Below are positions 6,933 to 17,527 of a stretch of 64,000 nt of DNA, piece by piece. Position numbers and translations under genes: made by a program. Each line of letters opens with the position of its first letter. Within the stretch, counting starts at the first letter, position 1. The notes beneath the pieces were generated by a model. That model was not told the DNA's origin, searched no databases, and was given only the letters and a program-made list of their open reading frames with translations. Origin of the DNA: Thermococcus chitonophagus (GTDB lineage Archaea > Methanobacteriota_B > Thermococci > Thermococcales > Thermococcaceae); contig NZ_CP015193.1 of assembly GCF_002214605.1 (NCBI RefSeq), forward strand, positions 1,778,978 to 1,842,977. Direction: 5' to 3'.

Positions 6933-8918
6933 GTTATCCTAATTATAGGGATTGATATAATCAGCGAAAATCCAAAAAGATTTGCCGTCGTAACTTGGTT
7001 TAATGGTAAGATTGAGAGGAAAGGTGAGTTTAACCTATATAGACTTATCAGATATATCAGGGCAAAAAGACCCGATATAATTGCAATGGATAGTGTTACC
7101 GAGCTTGGAGAAGACTTAAGGAAGTTTCTTCGAGCACTTCCAGAAGGAACTAAATTAGTACAAGTAACCGGGAGACCAGGGGAGCAGAAATCCCTTTGGA
7201 GTCTTGCTAAGGAGCATGGAATCAGGATTACGGATAAATTTGATCCTTACGAGGAAGCAAAAGTCGCAGCACTTCTCGCCTCCAAAGGCGTCGGCTATGA
7301 AGTCTTGGCGTTTGAAGATGAAGTTCTAATCACAGTAACAAGGGGGAGAAGTCAAGGAAAGGGGGGATGGAGTCAAGACAGGTACAGGAGAAGAGTTCAC
7401 AGCCTAGTCCAAGCGAAGGTCAGGCAGATTGAGGAGGCCCTTAGAAGGGCCGATATACCCTTTGATTTGGAGATAGAAGAAAGGGATTACGGTGTCTCAA
7501 GGGGAGAGTTTAAGGTTTATGCCAGTAGAGAGGAGCTTGCCGGGTTAGTAAAACCAATGCGAGGCGGAGACGTTGAAATTAGGATAAAACCGGTTGAAAG
7601 GAAAGTCCTTGAGTTCGTCCCCCTAAAGGCGGAAACTGCGATAGAAGAAAGGAAGAGCATAATAGTAGGACTGGATCCTGGGATAACTGTGGGAATTGCC
7701 GCGATTGATTTAGACGGCAAGATACTTGCTATATACAGCGAGAAGAACATGGCACTAAGCGAGATAGTTCGCTTTATAAGCGAGATTGGACATCCTGTAA
7801 TAGTTGCAACAGACGTTAATCCTGCCCCAGGATTAGTTGAAAAGATAGCAAGATCGTTTAAAGCACAACTCTTCGTCCCCAGGGAAAGTCTCAAGGTAGA
7901 GGAAAAGAACGAGTTGCTCAGGAACCTAGGAATATCAGTGGAAGATGACCACCAGAGAGATGCTCTGGCTGCTGCCTACAAAGCATACCTAAGGTACAAG
8001 CCAAAGTTTGAGCATATTGAAGCAAGATTAAGGGAAGTTGGCCTGTGGAAGAAGAGAAACGAGATAAAGGCCCTTGTTTTGACTGGATATAGCCTTGGAG
8101 AAGCCATAATGAAGGTCAAGCTTGCTGAAAGACCAAAGGAGGAACACCACGAAGAGGTCAAGCCAGAAGTAGATGTGGCATCTTATATTGAAAAAATAAA
8201 GGCTCTCGAGAAGGCAATAGCAGAACTCGAAAGGGAAAACGCAGAACTTAGAGCTATAATCGAAGAACAGAGGAAGATAATTGAAAGGCTGGAGAGAAAG
8301 CTCGCGGAATTTGATGAAGGAGTCAGATTTAAAGTACTTAAGGAGAGAGAAATAAGGGCGAGAGATGAGAGAATAGCTATTCTGGAGAAGAAGTTAAAGA
8401 AGGAAAAAGAAAAAGTTGAAATCTTAGCAAGAAAGCTTGCTCAAACCAGGAAGATGCACAGACTCGAGCTCAGCGGGAAGGTATACCCAATGAAGGTTCT
8501 TGAGAACTTAACTTGGAAGGACTTAGAGGAACTCGAGAAAGATATTGGGATAAAGAGGGGAGATATAGTATACGTTATTAATCCAGCTGGAGCGGGAAGG
8601 AAGATAGCAGAACACCTTGCAAAGAAAAAAATAAAAGCTATAGTTTCTCAAAAGGAGTTGCCAGTAGCAGTTTATGAAGTATTCAGAGAAGAGAGAATCC
8701 CGGTCTTGCTTGAGGGGGAGGATATCAAGGTAATAAGACTCGACGACTTTGCCGTTGTCAAAAGGGAGGAGCTTGAAGATATAATTAGAAAGAAAATTAA
8801 GGAGTGGGATGAAGAAGAAAAGAGGGAAGAACTAGAGAGCGTCCTTAGGGTGATAGAGGAGTACAGGATAGAGAGGGTTAAGGAACTCATCAGGAAGGCT
8901 GAGGAGGAAAGGCAATGA
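6933..8918 (+). CDS. DUF460 protein; N-terminal start appears disrupted
   Basis: The frame open from the ATG at 7086 encodes 610 residues: an N-terminal RNase H/RuvC-like DUF460 region, a second '[21 protein letters not shown]' RNase H-like segment (around residues 196-216), a long charged coiled coil (about 365-460) and a C-terminal alpha/beta domain. The same frame stays coding upstream to 6933 and reads [20 protein letters not shown], the expected GID strand of the family. No start codon exists in that extension. A strong SD (AGAGGTGATG) and an ATG at 6929 lie one base out of frame. A 1-base insertion near 6931-6934 would explain this. The gene overlaps topA by 4 bases. Confidence 0.75.
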   Translation, partial: VILIIGIDIISENPKRFAVVTWFNGKIERKGEFNLYRLIRYIRAKRPDIIAMDSVTELGEDLRKFLRALPEGTKLVQVTGRPGEQKSLWSLAKEHGIRITDKFDPYEEAKVAALLASKGVGYEVLAFEDEVLITVTRGRSQGKGGWSQDRYRRRVHSLVQAKVRQIEEALRRADIPFDLEIEERDYGVSRGEFKVYASREELAGLVKPMRGGDVEIRIKPVERKVLEFVPLKAETAIEERKSIIVGLDPGITVGIAAIDLDGKILAIYSEKNMALSEIVRFISEIGHPVIVATDVNPAPGLVEKIARSFKAQLFVPRESLKVEEKNELLRNLGISVEDDHQRDALAAAYKAYLRYKPKFEHIEARLREVGLWKKRNEIKALVLTGYSLGEAIMKVKLAERPKEEHHEEVKPEVDVASYIEKIKALEKAIAELERENAELRAIIEEQRKIIERLERKLAEFDEGVRFKVLKEREIRARDERIAILEKKLKKEKEKVEILARKLAQTRKMHRLELSGKVYPMKVLENLTWKDLEELEKDIGIKRGDIVYVINPAGAGRKIAEHLAKKKIKAIVSQKELPVAVYEVFREERIPVLLEGEDIKVIRLDDFAVVKREELEDIIRKKIKEWDEEEKREELESVLRVIEEYRIERVKELIRKAEEERQ

Positions 8919-10960
8919 TACTAGTCATTGCCGAAAAGCCCAATGTAGCGAGGAAAATAGCGGGAGCCTTAGCCGAAGGAAGACCAGCAAAGAAGAGTCT
9001 CTTTGGGGTTCCATATTATGAGCTCTTCAGAGATGGTAAAAAGCTGATCGTTGCTCCCGCCGTGGGGCATCTCTACGGTCTAGCTCCTAGGCAGGATTTC
9101 TTTGGCTATCCTATATTCGACATAGAGTGGGTTCCGGTGTACGTCGCGGAGAAAGGAAAAGAGTACGCAAAGGACTACATTAAGCTTCTTTCCGTTCTTG
9201 CCAAGAGGGTAAAGGAATTCGTGGTTGCATGTGACTATGATACTGAAGGTGAGGTTATAGGGTATACTGCACTAAAGTATGCCTGTGGTGTGGATCCTGG
9301 GGTAGCTAAGAGAATGAAGTTTTCCGCGCTAACCAAGAGGGATCTAGTAAAAGCATGGTATAATCTTGAGCCAACGATAAATTTCGGAATGGCAAACGCG
9401 GGAATCGCGAGGCATGTACTTGACTGGTACTGGGGAGTAAACTTATCCAGAGCACTAACCCATGCCATAAAGAGGGCTAGTGGAAAGTGGATAGTTCTGA
9501 GCACAGGTAGGGTTCAAGGCCCTACCTTGAAGTTCCTCGTTGAAAGAGAAAGAGAGATTCAAAACTTTGTTCCAAAGCCCTACTGGGTTATAAAGCTTAT
9601 TTTTGAGAAGAACGGACAAAAATTCGTCGCTAATTATGAGAAAGACAAAGTCTGGGATGAAAAGGAGGCAAAGAAGATAGTCCTCGAGGCAAAGAAAGGA
9701 CCCGTAAGGGTAGCAGGGGTAGATGTGAAGAGACAGAAGAGAAATCCACCTGTTCCCTTTGACCTTGGAACCCTGCAGAGAGAAGCTTATTCTTCCTTCG
9801 GTTTCAGTCCCAAGAAAACCTTAGATTTGGCTCAGAGTCTATATGAGAAAGGATTCTCCTCTTATCCCAGGACTGAAAGTCAAAAGTTGCCAAAGAACTT
9901 GAACTTTAGGTACATAATTCAAAGCCTGGCAAAGATGCCCCAGTACAGGCCCTACGCTCACATCCTCCTAGGCATGCCAGAACTTAAGCCAGTGGAAGGC
10001 AAAAAGGAAGATCCAGCACATCCGGCAATATATCCGACTGGAGAAGTCCCCAAGCCCGGCGACCTAACGAAGGATGAGGAGAAGCTTTACGACATGATAG
10101 TTAGGAGGTTCCTCGCGTTATTCATGGAGCCGGCCGTGAGGGAGAGTGTAAAGGTTACTATTAAAGCTGGCCCGCATAAGTTCATTCTTTCTGGAGGCAG
10201 GACAGTCAAGGAAGGATGGCTCGCCGTTTACGGAAAGTACGTTAAGTTCGAGGAGGTAACCCTCCCAACGTTCTTGGTTGGGGAGAAGATCAGAGTTCTG
10301 CAGATAAAGAGAGAGAAAAAGAAGACAAAGCCTCCTGCAAGATACTCTCCTGCAGCAGTAATAAAGAAGATGGAGGACTTGGGGTTAGGAACAAAGGCAA
10401 CGAGAGCTCAAATACTCGAAACCCTATATCAGAGGGGCTACATAGAAGGGAAAAAGAGCATAAAGGTAACTCCCCTGGGGATGAAAGTAATTGAAACCCT
10501 CGAGAAGTACGTTCCCGAGATAATTAGCGTCGAGCTAACGAGAGAGTTCGAGAAGAAGATGGAGCTAATAATGCAAGGAAAACTCACAAAGGAAGAGGTC
10601 ATTGAAGAAGCAAAGCAGAAACTAATCAAGATACTTGAGGAGTTCAAAAAGAAGGAACTTGAAATCGGCCTTGAGTTAGCTAAGATAGTCGTTGGGGAGG
10701 ATAATGTGGAAAAGCCCCTCGTCGTTGGAAAGTGCCCAAAGTGTGGGGGAGACCTAATCGTCAAGTACAACAAGAAGACTGGTAAGAGGTTCATCGGTTG
10801 CTCAAACTGGCCTAAATGTGACGTTACTTACCCGATTCTTCAGAGAGGAGAGATAATCCCCACAGGGAGAACGTGCTGCAACGGAGCGCCCGTGGTCATA
10901 GTTAAGGATGGGAAGGAAAAGAGGGTAATCTGTCTCGATATGAACTGCAAGAAGTGGTAA
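8915..10960 (+). CDS. topA: DNA topoisomerase I (type IA)
   Basis: A 681-residue type IA topoisomerase that relaxes negative supercoils by transient single-strand cleavage. The TOPRIM domain carries the acidic cluster ACDYDTEGE (residues 105-113) and Glu-Lys near residues 7-8. The catalytic tyrosine is Y317 in FSSYPRTES. The C-terminus has a zinc ribbon (CPKCGGDL, then CSNWPKC) and a further Cys-rich end (CCNG... CLDMNC). There is no intein, unlike the P. horikoshii topA. The ATG overlaps the stop of the DUF460 gene (ATGA), implying translational coupling. Confidence 0.96.
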   Translation: MILVIAEKPNVARKIAGALAEGRPAKKSLFGVPYYELFRDGKKLIVAPAVGHLYGLAPRQDFFGYPIFDIEWVPVYVAEKGKEYAKDYIKLLSVLAKRVKEFVVACDYDTEGEVIGYTALKYACGVDPGVAKRMKFSALTKRDLVKAWYNLEPTINFGMANAGIARHVLDWYWGVNLSRALTHAIKRASGKWIVLSTGRVQGPTLKFLVEREREIQNFVPKPYWVIKLIFEKNGQKFVANYEKDKVWDEKEAKKIVLEAKKGPVRVAGVDVKRQKRNPPVPFDLGTLQREAYSSFGFSPKKTLDLAQSLYEKGFSSYPRTESQKLPKNLNFRYIIQSLAKMPQYRPYAHILLGMPELKPVEGKKEDPAHPAIYPTGEVPKPGDLTKDEEKLYDMIVRRFLALFMEPAVRESVKVTIKAGPHKFILSGGRTVKEGWLAVYGKYVKFEEVTLPTFLVGEKIRVLQIKREKKKTKPPARYSPAAVIKKMEDLGLGTKATRAQILETLYQRGYIEGKKSIKVTPLGMKVIETLEKYVPEIISVELTREFEKKMELIMQGKLTKEEVIEEAKQKLIKILEEFKKKELEIGLELAKIVVGEDNVEKPLVVGKCPKCGGDLIVKYNKKTGKRFIGCSNWPKCDVTYPILQRGEIIPTGRTCCNGAPVVIVKDGKEKRVICLDMNCKKW

Positions 10961-10992
10961 GGTATTTAAAATAATTCGCATTTATTAAACTC

Positions 10993-11787
10993 ATGTCACT
11001 TGAGGAACTATACAAGTATCTAAGATGGAGGATGGATCCTAAAGATGAGGGAGCAAGAAAGCGATTCCAGAGGATAGTTGAGGTAGCAAAAAAGCTTGCT
11101 CTCCCAGAAAATGAGAGAATTTTAGATATATGTGCTGGAACGGGAATAGCGGGCGTTGCCTTTGCTTTAGCTACCAACGCATCAAAGCTTACAGTTCTTG
11201 ACGCAAGAGGGGATGATTTGGAGAAGGTCAACGAGTGGATTAAAATTTCGGGGAGAGATGTCCCAGTAGATAAAGTCGTTGGAGACGCTAGGAGTGTTCA
11301 CGAGCTCGTTGGAGAACATGATATTGCGGTGCTTTGGGGATTAACGATGCCCCACTTCGACGCATTCGATGCTGTAAAGCTGTTCGCCTCAGTTGCCCTA
11401 ACCCTTTCAAAGGAGGGGTACTTCATAATCGAAGAGACCGACAGAGTTTATGGAATAATGTACATGGTGGGTTACAAGGACTTCCTCGTTGAGAGCGAGG
11501 GTGAAGGCTATCAGCTGGCCTCAGTGCATTCAGGCTACGATAAAGGGAGAGGGGCGTTTAAGAGGACTTATTATAAGCTCCCAGGATTCGAGAAGGTCAC
11601 TGAAGAGTACCACAGGCTCTGGGATCTAGCCTCTCAACTTGCAATTGGGTCGATATTCTTCAGAGAGTACAAGCTTTTTGAGAGGTTCCAGCACGGAGTG
11701 CAGGGGGTTTCCGATGTTATAGTGTTCAGAAAACCAAGGAAAAATGTTGCAGAGGAAATGGTTCACTCTCCATCTTCTACCTTTTGA
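10993..11787 (+). CDS. Class I SAM-dependent methyltransferase
   Basis: A 264-residue Rossmann-type methyltransferase. Motif I is ILDICAGTGIAGVAFAL (about residues 42-58), the SAM-ribose acidic residue lies in 'LTVLDARGDDL', and motif III is near 'DKVVGDARSVHELVGEHDIAVLWGLTMPH'. The substrate is unknown. It lies 32 bases after topA behind an AT-rich stretch, so it may have its own promoter or be read through from topA. Its 3' end overlaps the convergent HEPN gene by 25 bases. Confidence 0.8.
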   Translation: MSLEELYKYLRWRMDPKDEGARKRFQRIVEVAKKLALPENERILDICAGTGIAGVAFALATNASKLTVLDARGDDLEKVNEWIKISGRDVPVDKVVGDARSVHELVGEHDIAVLWGLTMPHFDAFDAVKLFASVALTLSKEGYFIIEETDRVYGIMYMVGYKDFLVESEGEGYQLASVHSGYDKGRGAFKRTYYKLPGFEKVTEEYHRLWDLASQLAIGSIFFREYKLFERFQHGVQGVSDVIVFRKPRKNVAEEMVHSPSSTF

Positions 11788-12182
11788 ATTGCTATTCTTT
11801 TTGCAAACTCTACCAGTTCTTTTGCATAGTTTATCAGCTTCCTAGCTATATCCTCAGAGTAGTACTCGTAAGGGGAACCCTCAGAGTACGCTAGTGGATA
11901 CCTTGATGTTATGTAGTTCCTATCAAGCTCCATTGCCATATTATACATTTCATCTGGTACTTTAACTCCATGCTCTTCTAAAGCCTTTAGAAGTTTTGTT
12001 ATGGAATGCCCAGGAAGTGTGATTCCTAAAGCCCTTGTTATTGCTTTCATTGCTAATTCTGCCGCCTGCTGAGCCTTAAAGCTCGCCCACTCATAGTCCT
12101 TGTACTCCAAATCCCTCTCCGCAGACCTTAATGTTCTCTCAGCCTGCTTTATCCACCTCTCATACTCGCTACCTTCAAACAT
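11763..12182 (-). CDS. HEPN domain protein (orphan)
   Basis: A 139-residue all-helical HEPN-family protein. The family pattern is clear: 'WASFKAQQAAELAMKAITRALG' (residues 32-53), 'PGHSITKLLKAL' (57-68) and 'MELDRNYITSRYPLAY' (84-99). HEPN proteins often pair with an MNT nucleotidyltransferase as a toxin-antitoxin module, or act in nucleotide or RNA metabolism. No MNT gene is adjacent here, so it is an orphan in this window. A perfect 8-bp inverted repeat lies just upstream, over the likely promoter (12197-12224). Confidence 0.85.
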   Translation of the reverse strand: MFEGSEYERWIKQAERTLRSAERDLEYKDYEWASFKAQQAAELAMKAITRALGITLPGHSITKLLKALEEHGVKVPDEMYNMAMELDRNYITSRYPLAYSEGSPYEYYSEDIARKLINYAKELVEFAKRIAIQKVEDGE

Positions 12183-12196
12183 CGTTCATCCCTTGG

Positions 12197-12224
12197 ATAG
12201 TTATCTAAAGAGAGATATAACTAT
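12197..12224. promoter_or_regulatory. Inverted repeat over the HEPN promoter
   Basis: ATAGTTAT (12197-12204) and ATAACTAT (12217-12224) form a perfect inverted repeat with a 12-base spacer, 15 bases upstream of the HEPN start. The right arm overlaps a TATA-like GTTATATC on the minus strand, so a dimeric repressor bound here would block transcription. The regulator is unknown. Confidence 0.4.
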
Positions 12225-12317
12225 TTCTGAATTAGATAAGATTAATTTTTTGATTTGAGCCCTTAGAAAACCTTTTTAAGAAAAAACAGCTCGAAGTAAA
12301 AGTAAGAGGGAGAAGTT

Positions 12318-15300
12318 ATGAAGGCAATCTATAGGGAGATGTGCCCAAACTGTAACGGTGCCATAACCGACAATAGACTTGCAAACAAGAACCCATGTGA
12401 TGCATGCCTTGATGAACCCGAAGTTCATGAGGACTACTTTGAGCTCATAACTGCCATTAGGAATGCACTAAAGCTGAGAGGAACGCTAAAAGAGTGGGAG
12501 AAAATATACAGGTTAAATAAAGAGGTAAAGGACGTTGAAGAGTTCTTTAAGAAAGCTACAGGTTTCACGTTTTGGAGCGCCCAGAGAACATGGGTCAAAA
12601 GGATAATTAAAGGGAAAAGTTTTTCCATAATAGCTCCCACGGGAATGGGTAAGAGTACATTTGGTGCATTTATCTCAATATACTTCGCAATTAAGGGGAA
12701 GAAAAGCTACATTGTGGTCCCTACAACACCCCTAGTGATCCAAACGGTCAAGAAGATTAAGGGGATGATTGAAAAAGCTGGTGTTTCTGTAAACCTTGTC
12801 TATTATCACGGCAATTTAAAGAAGAAGGAGAAAGAAGAGGCATTAGAAAAGATAAAATCAGGAGATTTTGATATCCTTGTAACATCAAGCCAATTCTTAG
12901 CTACTAGGTTCGATGAGCTTTTAAAGGACAAGCACTTTGACTTGATATTCGTCGATGATGTTGATGCGTTTCTTAAGGCCAGCAAGAACATAGATAGGTC
13001 ACTCTTAATGCTCGGCTTTAATAATGAAATTATAGGAAAGGCCTGGGAAATAATAAAGTTAAAGAAGCAACTGGCAAAACTCCTCTCAAAAGAGAATTCT
13101 AGCGAGGAAGTAGAAAAGCTAAACAAGGAAATAGAGAGACTTGAAAGGGGAATAGAGAGATATAAGAGGGAGCATGAAATAGGAATTCTAATAGTTGCAT
13201 CCGCTACAGGAAGTGCAAAGGGTGATAGAATTAAGCTCTACCGTGAGCTTTTGGGCTTTGAGGTTGGAAGTGGAAGGAGCGTTCTCAGGAACATAGTCGA
13301 TACTTATATACTTCCAGAGAAAGGCATGGAAGAGCACGTTGTGGAGCTACTAGAAAAGCTTGGTAAAGGGGGCCTAATTTTCGTTCCAATAGATAAGGGG
13401 ATAGAGTACGCTGAACAGTTAACGAACTATCTGAAGGAGAGAGGCTTTAAAGTTGAGCTTGTATCTGCTAAGAACAAGAAGGGCTTAGAGCTCTTTGAGC
13501 AGGAGAAAGTGGACTACCTAGTGGGGGTTGCAACTTATTATGGAACCATAGTTAGGGGATTAGATCTGCCCCACCTCATAAGATTCGCAATTTTCACGGG
13601 AGTTCCCAAATTTAGGTTTTCCCTTGACCTTGAACAACCGACTATCTATAGAGTTCTAGGCTTAATGAGTGAAATCCTAGAGTTCTTGCCCGAGGAGAAA
13701 AGGAGTGAAGGAGAAAAATTATATGCAAGGCTTAGAAGGCTCATTAGGAACATTCCCCAATTCGAGCTTATGAAGATAGAGGAAGCCCTAGCGGAAGGCC
13801 TAGAGCTTGAAGGATTTCACAGTCACGTTCTTGAGGTATTTAGGCAGGCCGTTGAATTCCTGAGGTCTGCTCTCAAGGATAAGGAAGTTCTGAATAAAAT
13901 TGCCGAGAATCCCTTCCTGAGCCTAAAGAAAGAAGGAGAAAAATGGTACATTGAAATTCCAGATGTGAGAACCTATATTCAGGCAAGTGGAAGAACGTCA
14001 AGACTTTTTGCAGGTGGAATTACGAAGGGACTTAGCGTTATCATCGTCGATGATCAGAAGGTATTCAACGGTTTAGTGAGGCAGATGCGCTGGCGCTTTG
14101 TGGAGTTCGAGATAAAGAGGTTTGACGAGATCAACCTTGAGGAGATACTCAAGGAGATCGATAGGGATAGAGAAAAGGTAAGATTAGTTATTGAGGGCAA
14201 GATAAGCGAGCAGGTAAAGGATCTCGTAAAATCTGCCTTAATGATTGTTGAAAGCCCAAACAAAGCAAGGACAATAGCGAACTTCTTTGGTCAGCCAAGC
14301 AAGAGGAGAATTGGAGACCTCGTAGCTTACGAAGTCAGCATTGGAGATAAGATGCTCACGATATTAGCTAGTGGAGGCCATATGTTCGACCTCGTTACCA
14401 CGGAAGGCTATCATGGAGTTCTAATGCTTGAGAGGGAGGGGAAGAGGTACTTTGTTCCCGTCTACGATACAATTAAGAGGTGCAGGGACTGTGGTCATCA
14501 GTTTGTGGACTGGGAGCAGAAAGGAGTTTGCCCCAAGTGTGGAAGCAGGAACGTTCATGATGCCCTTGAAAACGTCAAGGCAATGAGAGATCTTGCCCAG
14601 GAAGTTGATGAGATACTAATCGGTACAGACCCAGATACCGAGGGAGAAAAGATAGCGTGGGACATAAGGAACGTTCTCTCGCCGTACGCTCCAAACATAA
14701 AGAGGATAGAGTTCCACGAGGTAACGAGGCCGGCAATTCTCAAGGCGATAAAGGAGGCAAGGGACATAAACGAAGATAGGGTAAATGCCCAGCTCGTCAG
14801 GAGGATAGAGGATAGATGGATAGGATTCGAGCTGAGCCAAAAACTGTGGCAGGTCTTCGAGAATAGGAACCTCTCCGCGGGGAGGGTTCAAACTCCAGTC
14901 CTGGGGTGGATAGTGCAGAGGTACAAGGAGTTCACTGAGAGTGAAACGGACTTCCTGGGGATAACCCTTGAAAACGGCATAAACGTGACCCTCGAGGGCG
15001 TTAAGGGGGAGGTTGAAGAGGTCACGGTCAAGGAGGTAACGATAGAGGAGAGGGAAATCAATCCACTCCCACCGTACACTACCGATGCAATGCTTCAGGA
15101 TGCTTCAAGGTTCCTGGGCTTTTCTGCCACGAAGACCATGCAACTGGCCCAGGATCTTTTCGAGTTGGGTTTAACAAGTTATCACAGAACTGACTCAACT
15201 CACGTGAGCAATACTGGAATAGAGATCGCCAAGGAGTACATAACCCAGGAGATTGGAGAGGAATACTTCGCCCCCAGGAAGTGGGGAGAGGAGGGGGCCC

Positions 15301-15965
15301 ATGAAGCGATAAGACCAACGAGGCCAATTGACACTGGGAGGCTTATTCAGCTAATCAGAGATGGGATAATAACTTTACCAAGGAACCTAACTAGGGATCA
15401 CTTCAGGCTCTATGACATGATATTCAGAAGGTTCATAGCTAGTCAGATGAAACCAGCTAAAGTTCTCTACGAAAAGGCAGTTCTTGAGACACCGTTTGGA
15501 GAAGTTGAAGTTGAGGGCTACATCGAGGTACTATACGATGGGTGGTCCAAGATAAAGCCACTACCCCTAAAGCAGATACCCAAGCTCGAGAAGGGTCAGA
15601 AACTTAAAGTTAAGGAAGTAAAGCACTGGAGAGCCCCAAAAGTCTCCCTGTACACCCAAGGTGACGTTATTGCATTAATGAAGGAGAGGGGAATAGGTAG
15701 GCCCTCCACCTATGCAAAAATAGTCCAGACGCTGTTACAGAGAGGGTACGTAATAGAGACAAAAGGTAAAAAGAAGTTAGTTCCCACAGATAAGGGAATA
15801 AAGGTCTATCATTATTTAGTAAGCAAATATAGAGACTTAGTAAGCGAGGAAAGGACAAGGCAGTTGGAGAAGATTATGGACGAAATTGAAGAAGCAAAGG
15901 TCAATTATCAGGACGTTCTCAACGAGCTTTATGAAGAAATAAAGAGGTACGTTGCCTCCTCTTGA
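12318..15965 (+). CDS. rgy: Reverse gyrase
   Basis: This ATP-dependent enzyme introduces positive supercoils and is the hallmark protein of hyperthermophiles. The 1215 residues comprise an N-terminal zinc finger (CPNC at 9-12, CDAC near 27-30), a helicase-like module with Walker [10 protein letters not shown] (106-114) and DDVD (213-216), and a topoisomerase IA module beginning near 640 ('[16 protein letters not shown]'). A second zinc finger (CRDC...CPKC, from about 721) and the [15 protein letters not shown] (from 769) follow. The catalytic tyrosine is Y955 in TSYHRTDST. Unlike P. horikoshii the gene has no intein. A TATA-like CTTTTTAAGAA lies at 12272-12282 and an SD (GAGGGAG) precedes the ATG. 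Confidence 0.97.
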   Translation: MKAIYREMCPNCNGAITDNRLANKNPCDACLDEPEVHEDYFELITAIRNALKLRGTLKEWEKIYRLNKEVKDVEEFFKKATGFTFWSAQRTWVKRIIKGKSFSIIAPTGMGKSTFGAFISIYFAIKGKKSYIVVPTTPLVIQTVKKIKGMIEKAGVSVNLVYYHGNLKKKEKEEALEKIKSGDFDILVTSSQFLATRFDELLKDKHFDLIFVDDVDAFLKASKNIDRSLLMLGFNNEIIGKAWEIIKLKKQLAKLLSKENSSEEVEKLNKEIERLERGIERYKREHEIGILIVASATGSAKGDRIKLYRELLGFEVGSGRSVLRNIVDTYILPEKGMEEHVVELLEKLGKGGLIFVPIDKGIEYAEQLTNYLKERGFKVELVSAKNKKGLELFEQEKVDYLVGVATYYGTIVRGLDLPHLIRFAIFTGVPKFRFSLDLEQPTIYRVLGLMSEILEFLPEEKRSEGEKLYARLRRLIRNIPQFELMKIEEALAEGLELEGFHSHVLEVFRQAVEFLRSALKDKEVLNKIAENPFLSLKKEGEKWYIEIPDVRTYIQASGRTSRLFAGGITKGLSVIIVDDQKVFNGLVRQMRWRFVEFEIKRFDEINLEEILKEIDRDREKVRLVIEGKISEQVKDLVKSALMIVESPNKARTIANFFGQPSKRRIGDLVAYEVSIGDKMLTILASGGHMFDLVTTEGYHGVLMLEREGKRYFVPVYDTIKRCRDCGHQFVDWEQKGVCPKCGSRNVHDALENVKAMRDLAQEVDEILIGTDPDTEGEKIAWDIRNVLSPYAPNIKRIEFHEVTRPAILKAIKEARDINEDRVNAQLVRRIEDRWIGFELSQKLWQVFENRNLSAGRVQTPVLGWIVQRYKEFTESETDFLGITLENGINVTLEGVKGEVEEVTVKEVTIEEREINPLPPYTTDAMLQDASRFLGFSATKTMQLAQDLFELGLTSYHRTDSTHVSNTGIEIAKEYITQEIGEEYFAPRKWGEEGAHEAIRPTRPIDTGRLIQLIRDGIITLPRNLTRDHFRLYDMIFRRFIASQMKPAKVLYEKAVLETPFGEVEVEGYIEVLYDGWSKIKPLPLKQIPKLEKGQKLKVKEVKHWRAPKVSLYTQGDVIALMKERGIGRPSTYAKIVQTLLQRGYVIETKGKKKLVPTDKGIKVYHYLVSKYRDLVSEERTRQLEKIMDEIEEAKVNYQDVLNELYEEIKRYVASS

Positions 15966-15990
15966 TACTCTTTTTCTTTGTTGAGTTAGT

Positions 15991-16006
15991 GTTCCGTATT
16001 TGGAAC
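15991..16006. other. Inverted repeat after reverse gyrase
   Basis: GTTCC (15991-15995) and GGAAC (16002-16006) form a small inverted repeat just after a T-rich run (CTTTTTCTTTG, 15969-15979). The T-run is a plausible intrinsic archaeal terminator for rgy. The repeat could be part of it or a regulatory site for trmBL2. Confidence 0.3.
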
Positions 16007-16065
16007 AATTAATCTGGATTTGATTATTATGGTATCATCAAAAATCTTATTAGGTAGAAATCATA

Positions 16066-16079
16066 TGCATGAACATGCA
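16066..16079. promoter_or_regulatory. Palindrome upstream of trmBL2
   Basis: TGCATG-AA-CATGCA is a perfect 6+6 inverted repeat about 85 bases upstream of the trmBL2 TATA box (TTTATATAAC, near 16154-16163). It could bind a dimeric regulator. It does not match the TATCAC-N5-GTGATA motif used by the TrmBL1 sugar regulator. Confidence 0.35.
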
Positions 16080-16209
16080 ATCCTCCTATAAGTATCATAA
16101 GTATTTACCTCTTCGATGGTGTAAAGTTAAAGCTTTATCATAATATGGGAAAACTTTTATATAACAGTTAAGTCCCAAAAATATTGACAAGTTTGTGGTG
16201 GTGGTAAGA

Positions 16210-17004
16210 ATGAGCAAGGATAGGATGGTAGAGCTATTACAAGAACATTTTGAGCTAAACTTATACGAAGCTAGAGCTTACGTTGCCTTAGTAGCGTTTG
16301 GAGTTCTTACACCTGCAGAGTTGGCAAGTGTTTCTGAAGTTCCTGCACCAAGGACTTACGATGTCCTGAGAAGCCTCGAGAAAAAGGGCTTTGCCATGAA
16401 TCAACCAGGTAAGACAAACAAGTACAGACCAGTACACCCAGCTAACATACTCGAGAAGTTCATTCAGGACTGGCAGGAGAGAGTGAAAGAAGAACTCGAA
16501 GCTAAGAAGAAGGCTAAGGAGGAGCTACTTGAGCTCATGGCTCCCCTCATAGAGACAGAAGTTCCAAAGTACGGTGTTGAGAGAGTATGGGTCGTTAGAG
16601 GAATCAAAAACTCAACATTAAAGACCAAAGAGATGCTCGAAGAAGTTCAGAACGAACTCTTCCTTGCAGATGATGGCTTCATTGCGATTAACCTTGAGGA
16701 CGATATAATCAAGGCCGTTGACAGAGGAGTTAAGGCCAAGATAATCTTGACCAAGAACCTCCTACCCAGGATCAAAGGTTCAAAGCTAGTTCAGTATGCA
16801 AACGATGGAAAGATCGAGCTTAAGGTTCTCGAGAAGTTTGACCTGCCAATGCTTATCTGTGACGAGGAAGTGTTCTTTGCTCTCGAAGACCTCGCAGCAA
16901 GGTACTTCAACTACGAGACCCAAGTTTGGATAAAGGATCACAGGGTCGTTGACCTCTTCAGGAAGAAGTTTGAGGAGTACTGGGAGAAGGCAGAGAGCGC
17001 CTAA
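16210..17004 (+). CDS. trmBL2: TrmBL2-like chromatin/transcription protein
   Basis: The 264-residue product is a TrmB-family protein with an N-terminal winged helix ('LTPAELASVSEVPAPRTYDVLRSLEKKGF'), a coiled-coil linker (residues 80-115) and a C-terminal domain lacking the full sugar-binding half of the sugar-responsive TrmB proteins. Length and the neighbouring reverse gyrase match TrmBL2, the abundant Thermococcales protein that coats DNA with little sequence preference and acts as a global repressor. The frame is open from GTG at 16195, but the ATG at 16210 has SD GGTGGT and gives the family length. It ends with a 4-base overlap with a convergent gene. Confidence 0.9.
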   Translation: MSKDRMVELLQEHFELNLYEARAYVALVAFGVLTPAELASVSEVPAPRTYDVLRSLEKKGFAMNQPGKTNKYRPVHPANILEKFIQDWQERVKEELEAKKKAKEELLELMAPLIETEVPKYGVERVWVVRGIKNSTLKTKEMLEEVQNELFLADDGFIAINLEDDIIKAVDRGVKAKIILTKNLLPRIKGSKLVQYANDGKIELKVLEKFDLPMLICDEEVFFALEDLAARYFNYETQVWIKDHRVVDLFRKKFEEYWEKAESA

Positions 17005-17213
17005 AGGTACTTAAACTCTTCCTCTTCTGGCTTTTTCTCCCTTATCTTCCAGAATATCTTACCGTCCTTTTGAAAGCTCTCAACTTTTCCCTGCTCCGCG
17101 AGCCTAAGGAGAAACCTTCTTGTTTCAAGCCTCGAAAGCCCCGTCTCTCTTGATATTTCCTCTTCACTCTTCTCCCCAGCCTCAAGGGCTTTTAGGATTT
17201 TCAGATGCTTCAT
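17001..17213 (-). CDS. Small winged-helix protein, 70 aa
   Basis: A compact DNA-binding-like protein: 'ALEAGEKSEEEISRETGLSRLETRRFLLRLAEQGKVESFQKDGKIFWKI' reads as a complete helix-turn-helix with a short beta wing. The C-terminus is acidic and then ends KYL. It overlaps the upstream UPF0148 gene by 4 bases (ATGA) and is the last gene of the minus-strand run beginning at 19586. Its target is unknown. Confidence 0.75.
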   Translation of the reverse strand: MKHLKILKALEAGEKSEEEISRETGLSRLETRRFLLRLAEQGKVESFQKDGKIFWKIREKKPEEEEFKYL

Positions 17214-17527
17214 TTTCCTCCCTCCAGCTTTTTATACCTCTCGATTATTGTAAGTAGCTTTTCCATGACCTCAAGATGAACCCTAAGCTTTTCAACTTCC
17301 GTAGGCATTGAATTCGCTAGCTCTTTAAACTTTTCCATTAAAACTTCCTCTACGCCTTTAAGCTCCCGCTCCCTCTTCTTTTCCCTGTACTCACAAACGG
17401 GACAAAAGACCCTCCCGTCTTTTTCAAAGAGAGGGGAGCCACATTTAGGACAGTGCTTGTCAAGCATTTTTGCACCTGAGAGAAGGAGAGGGGCTATTAC
17501 CTTTCTGATTTCTTCGTCGGTTATCAT
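17210..17527 (-). CDS. UPF0148 / Sjogren autoantigen 1-like zinc protein
   Basis: A 105-residue protein with a C-x2-C zinc knuckle pair, CPKCGSP (residues 26-32) and CPVC (42-45), typical of the UPF0148 family related to the human autoantigen p27. A charged helical C-terminus follows. Its function is not established. It overlaps the genes on both sides by 4 bases, so translation is probably coupled. Confidence 0.8.
   Translation of the reverse strand: MITDEEIRKVIAPLLLSGAKMLDKHCPKCGSPLFEKDGRVFCPVCEYREKKRERELKGVEEVLMEKFKELANSMPTEVEKLRVHLEVMEKLLTIIERYKKLEGGK

Noticed and set aside
6929-6955. Box C/D sRNA suggested by GTGATGA at 6926-6932
   Set aside because: No CTGA D or D' boxes at suitable distance; the match is part of the SD/start region.
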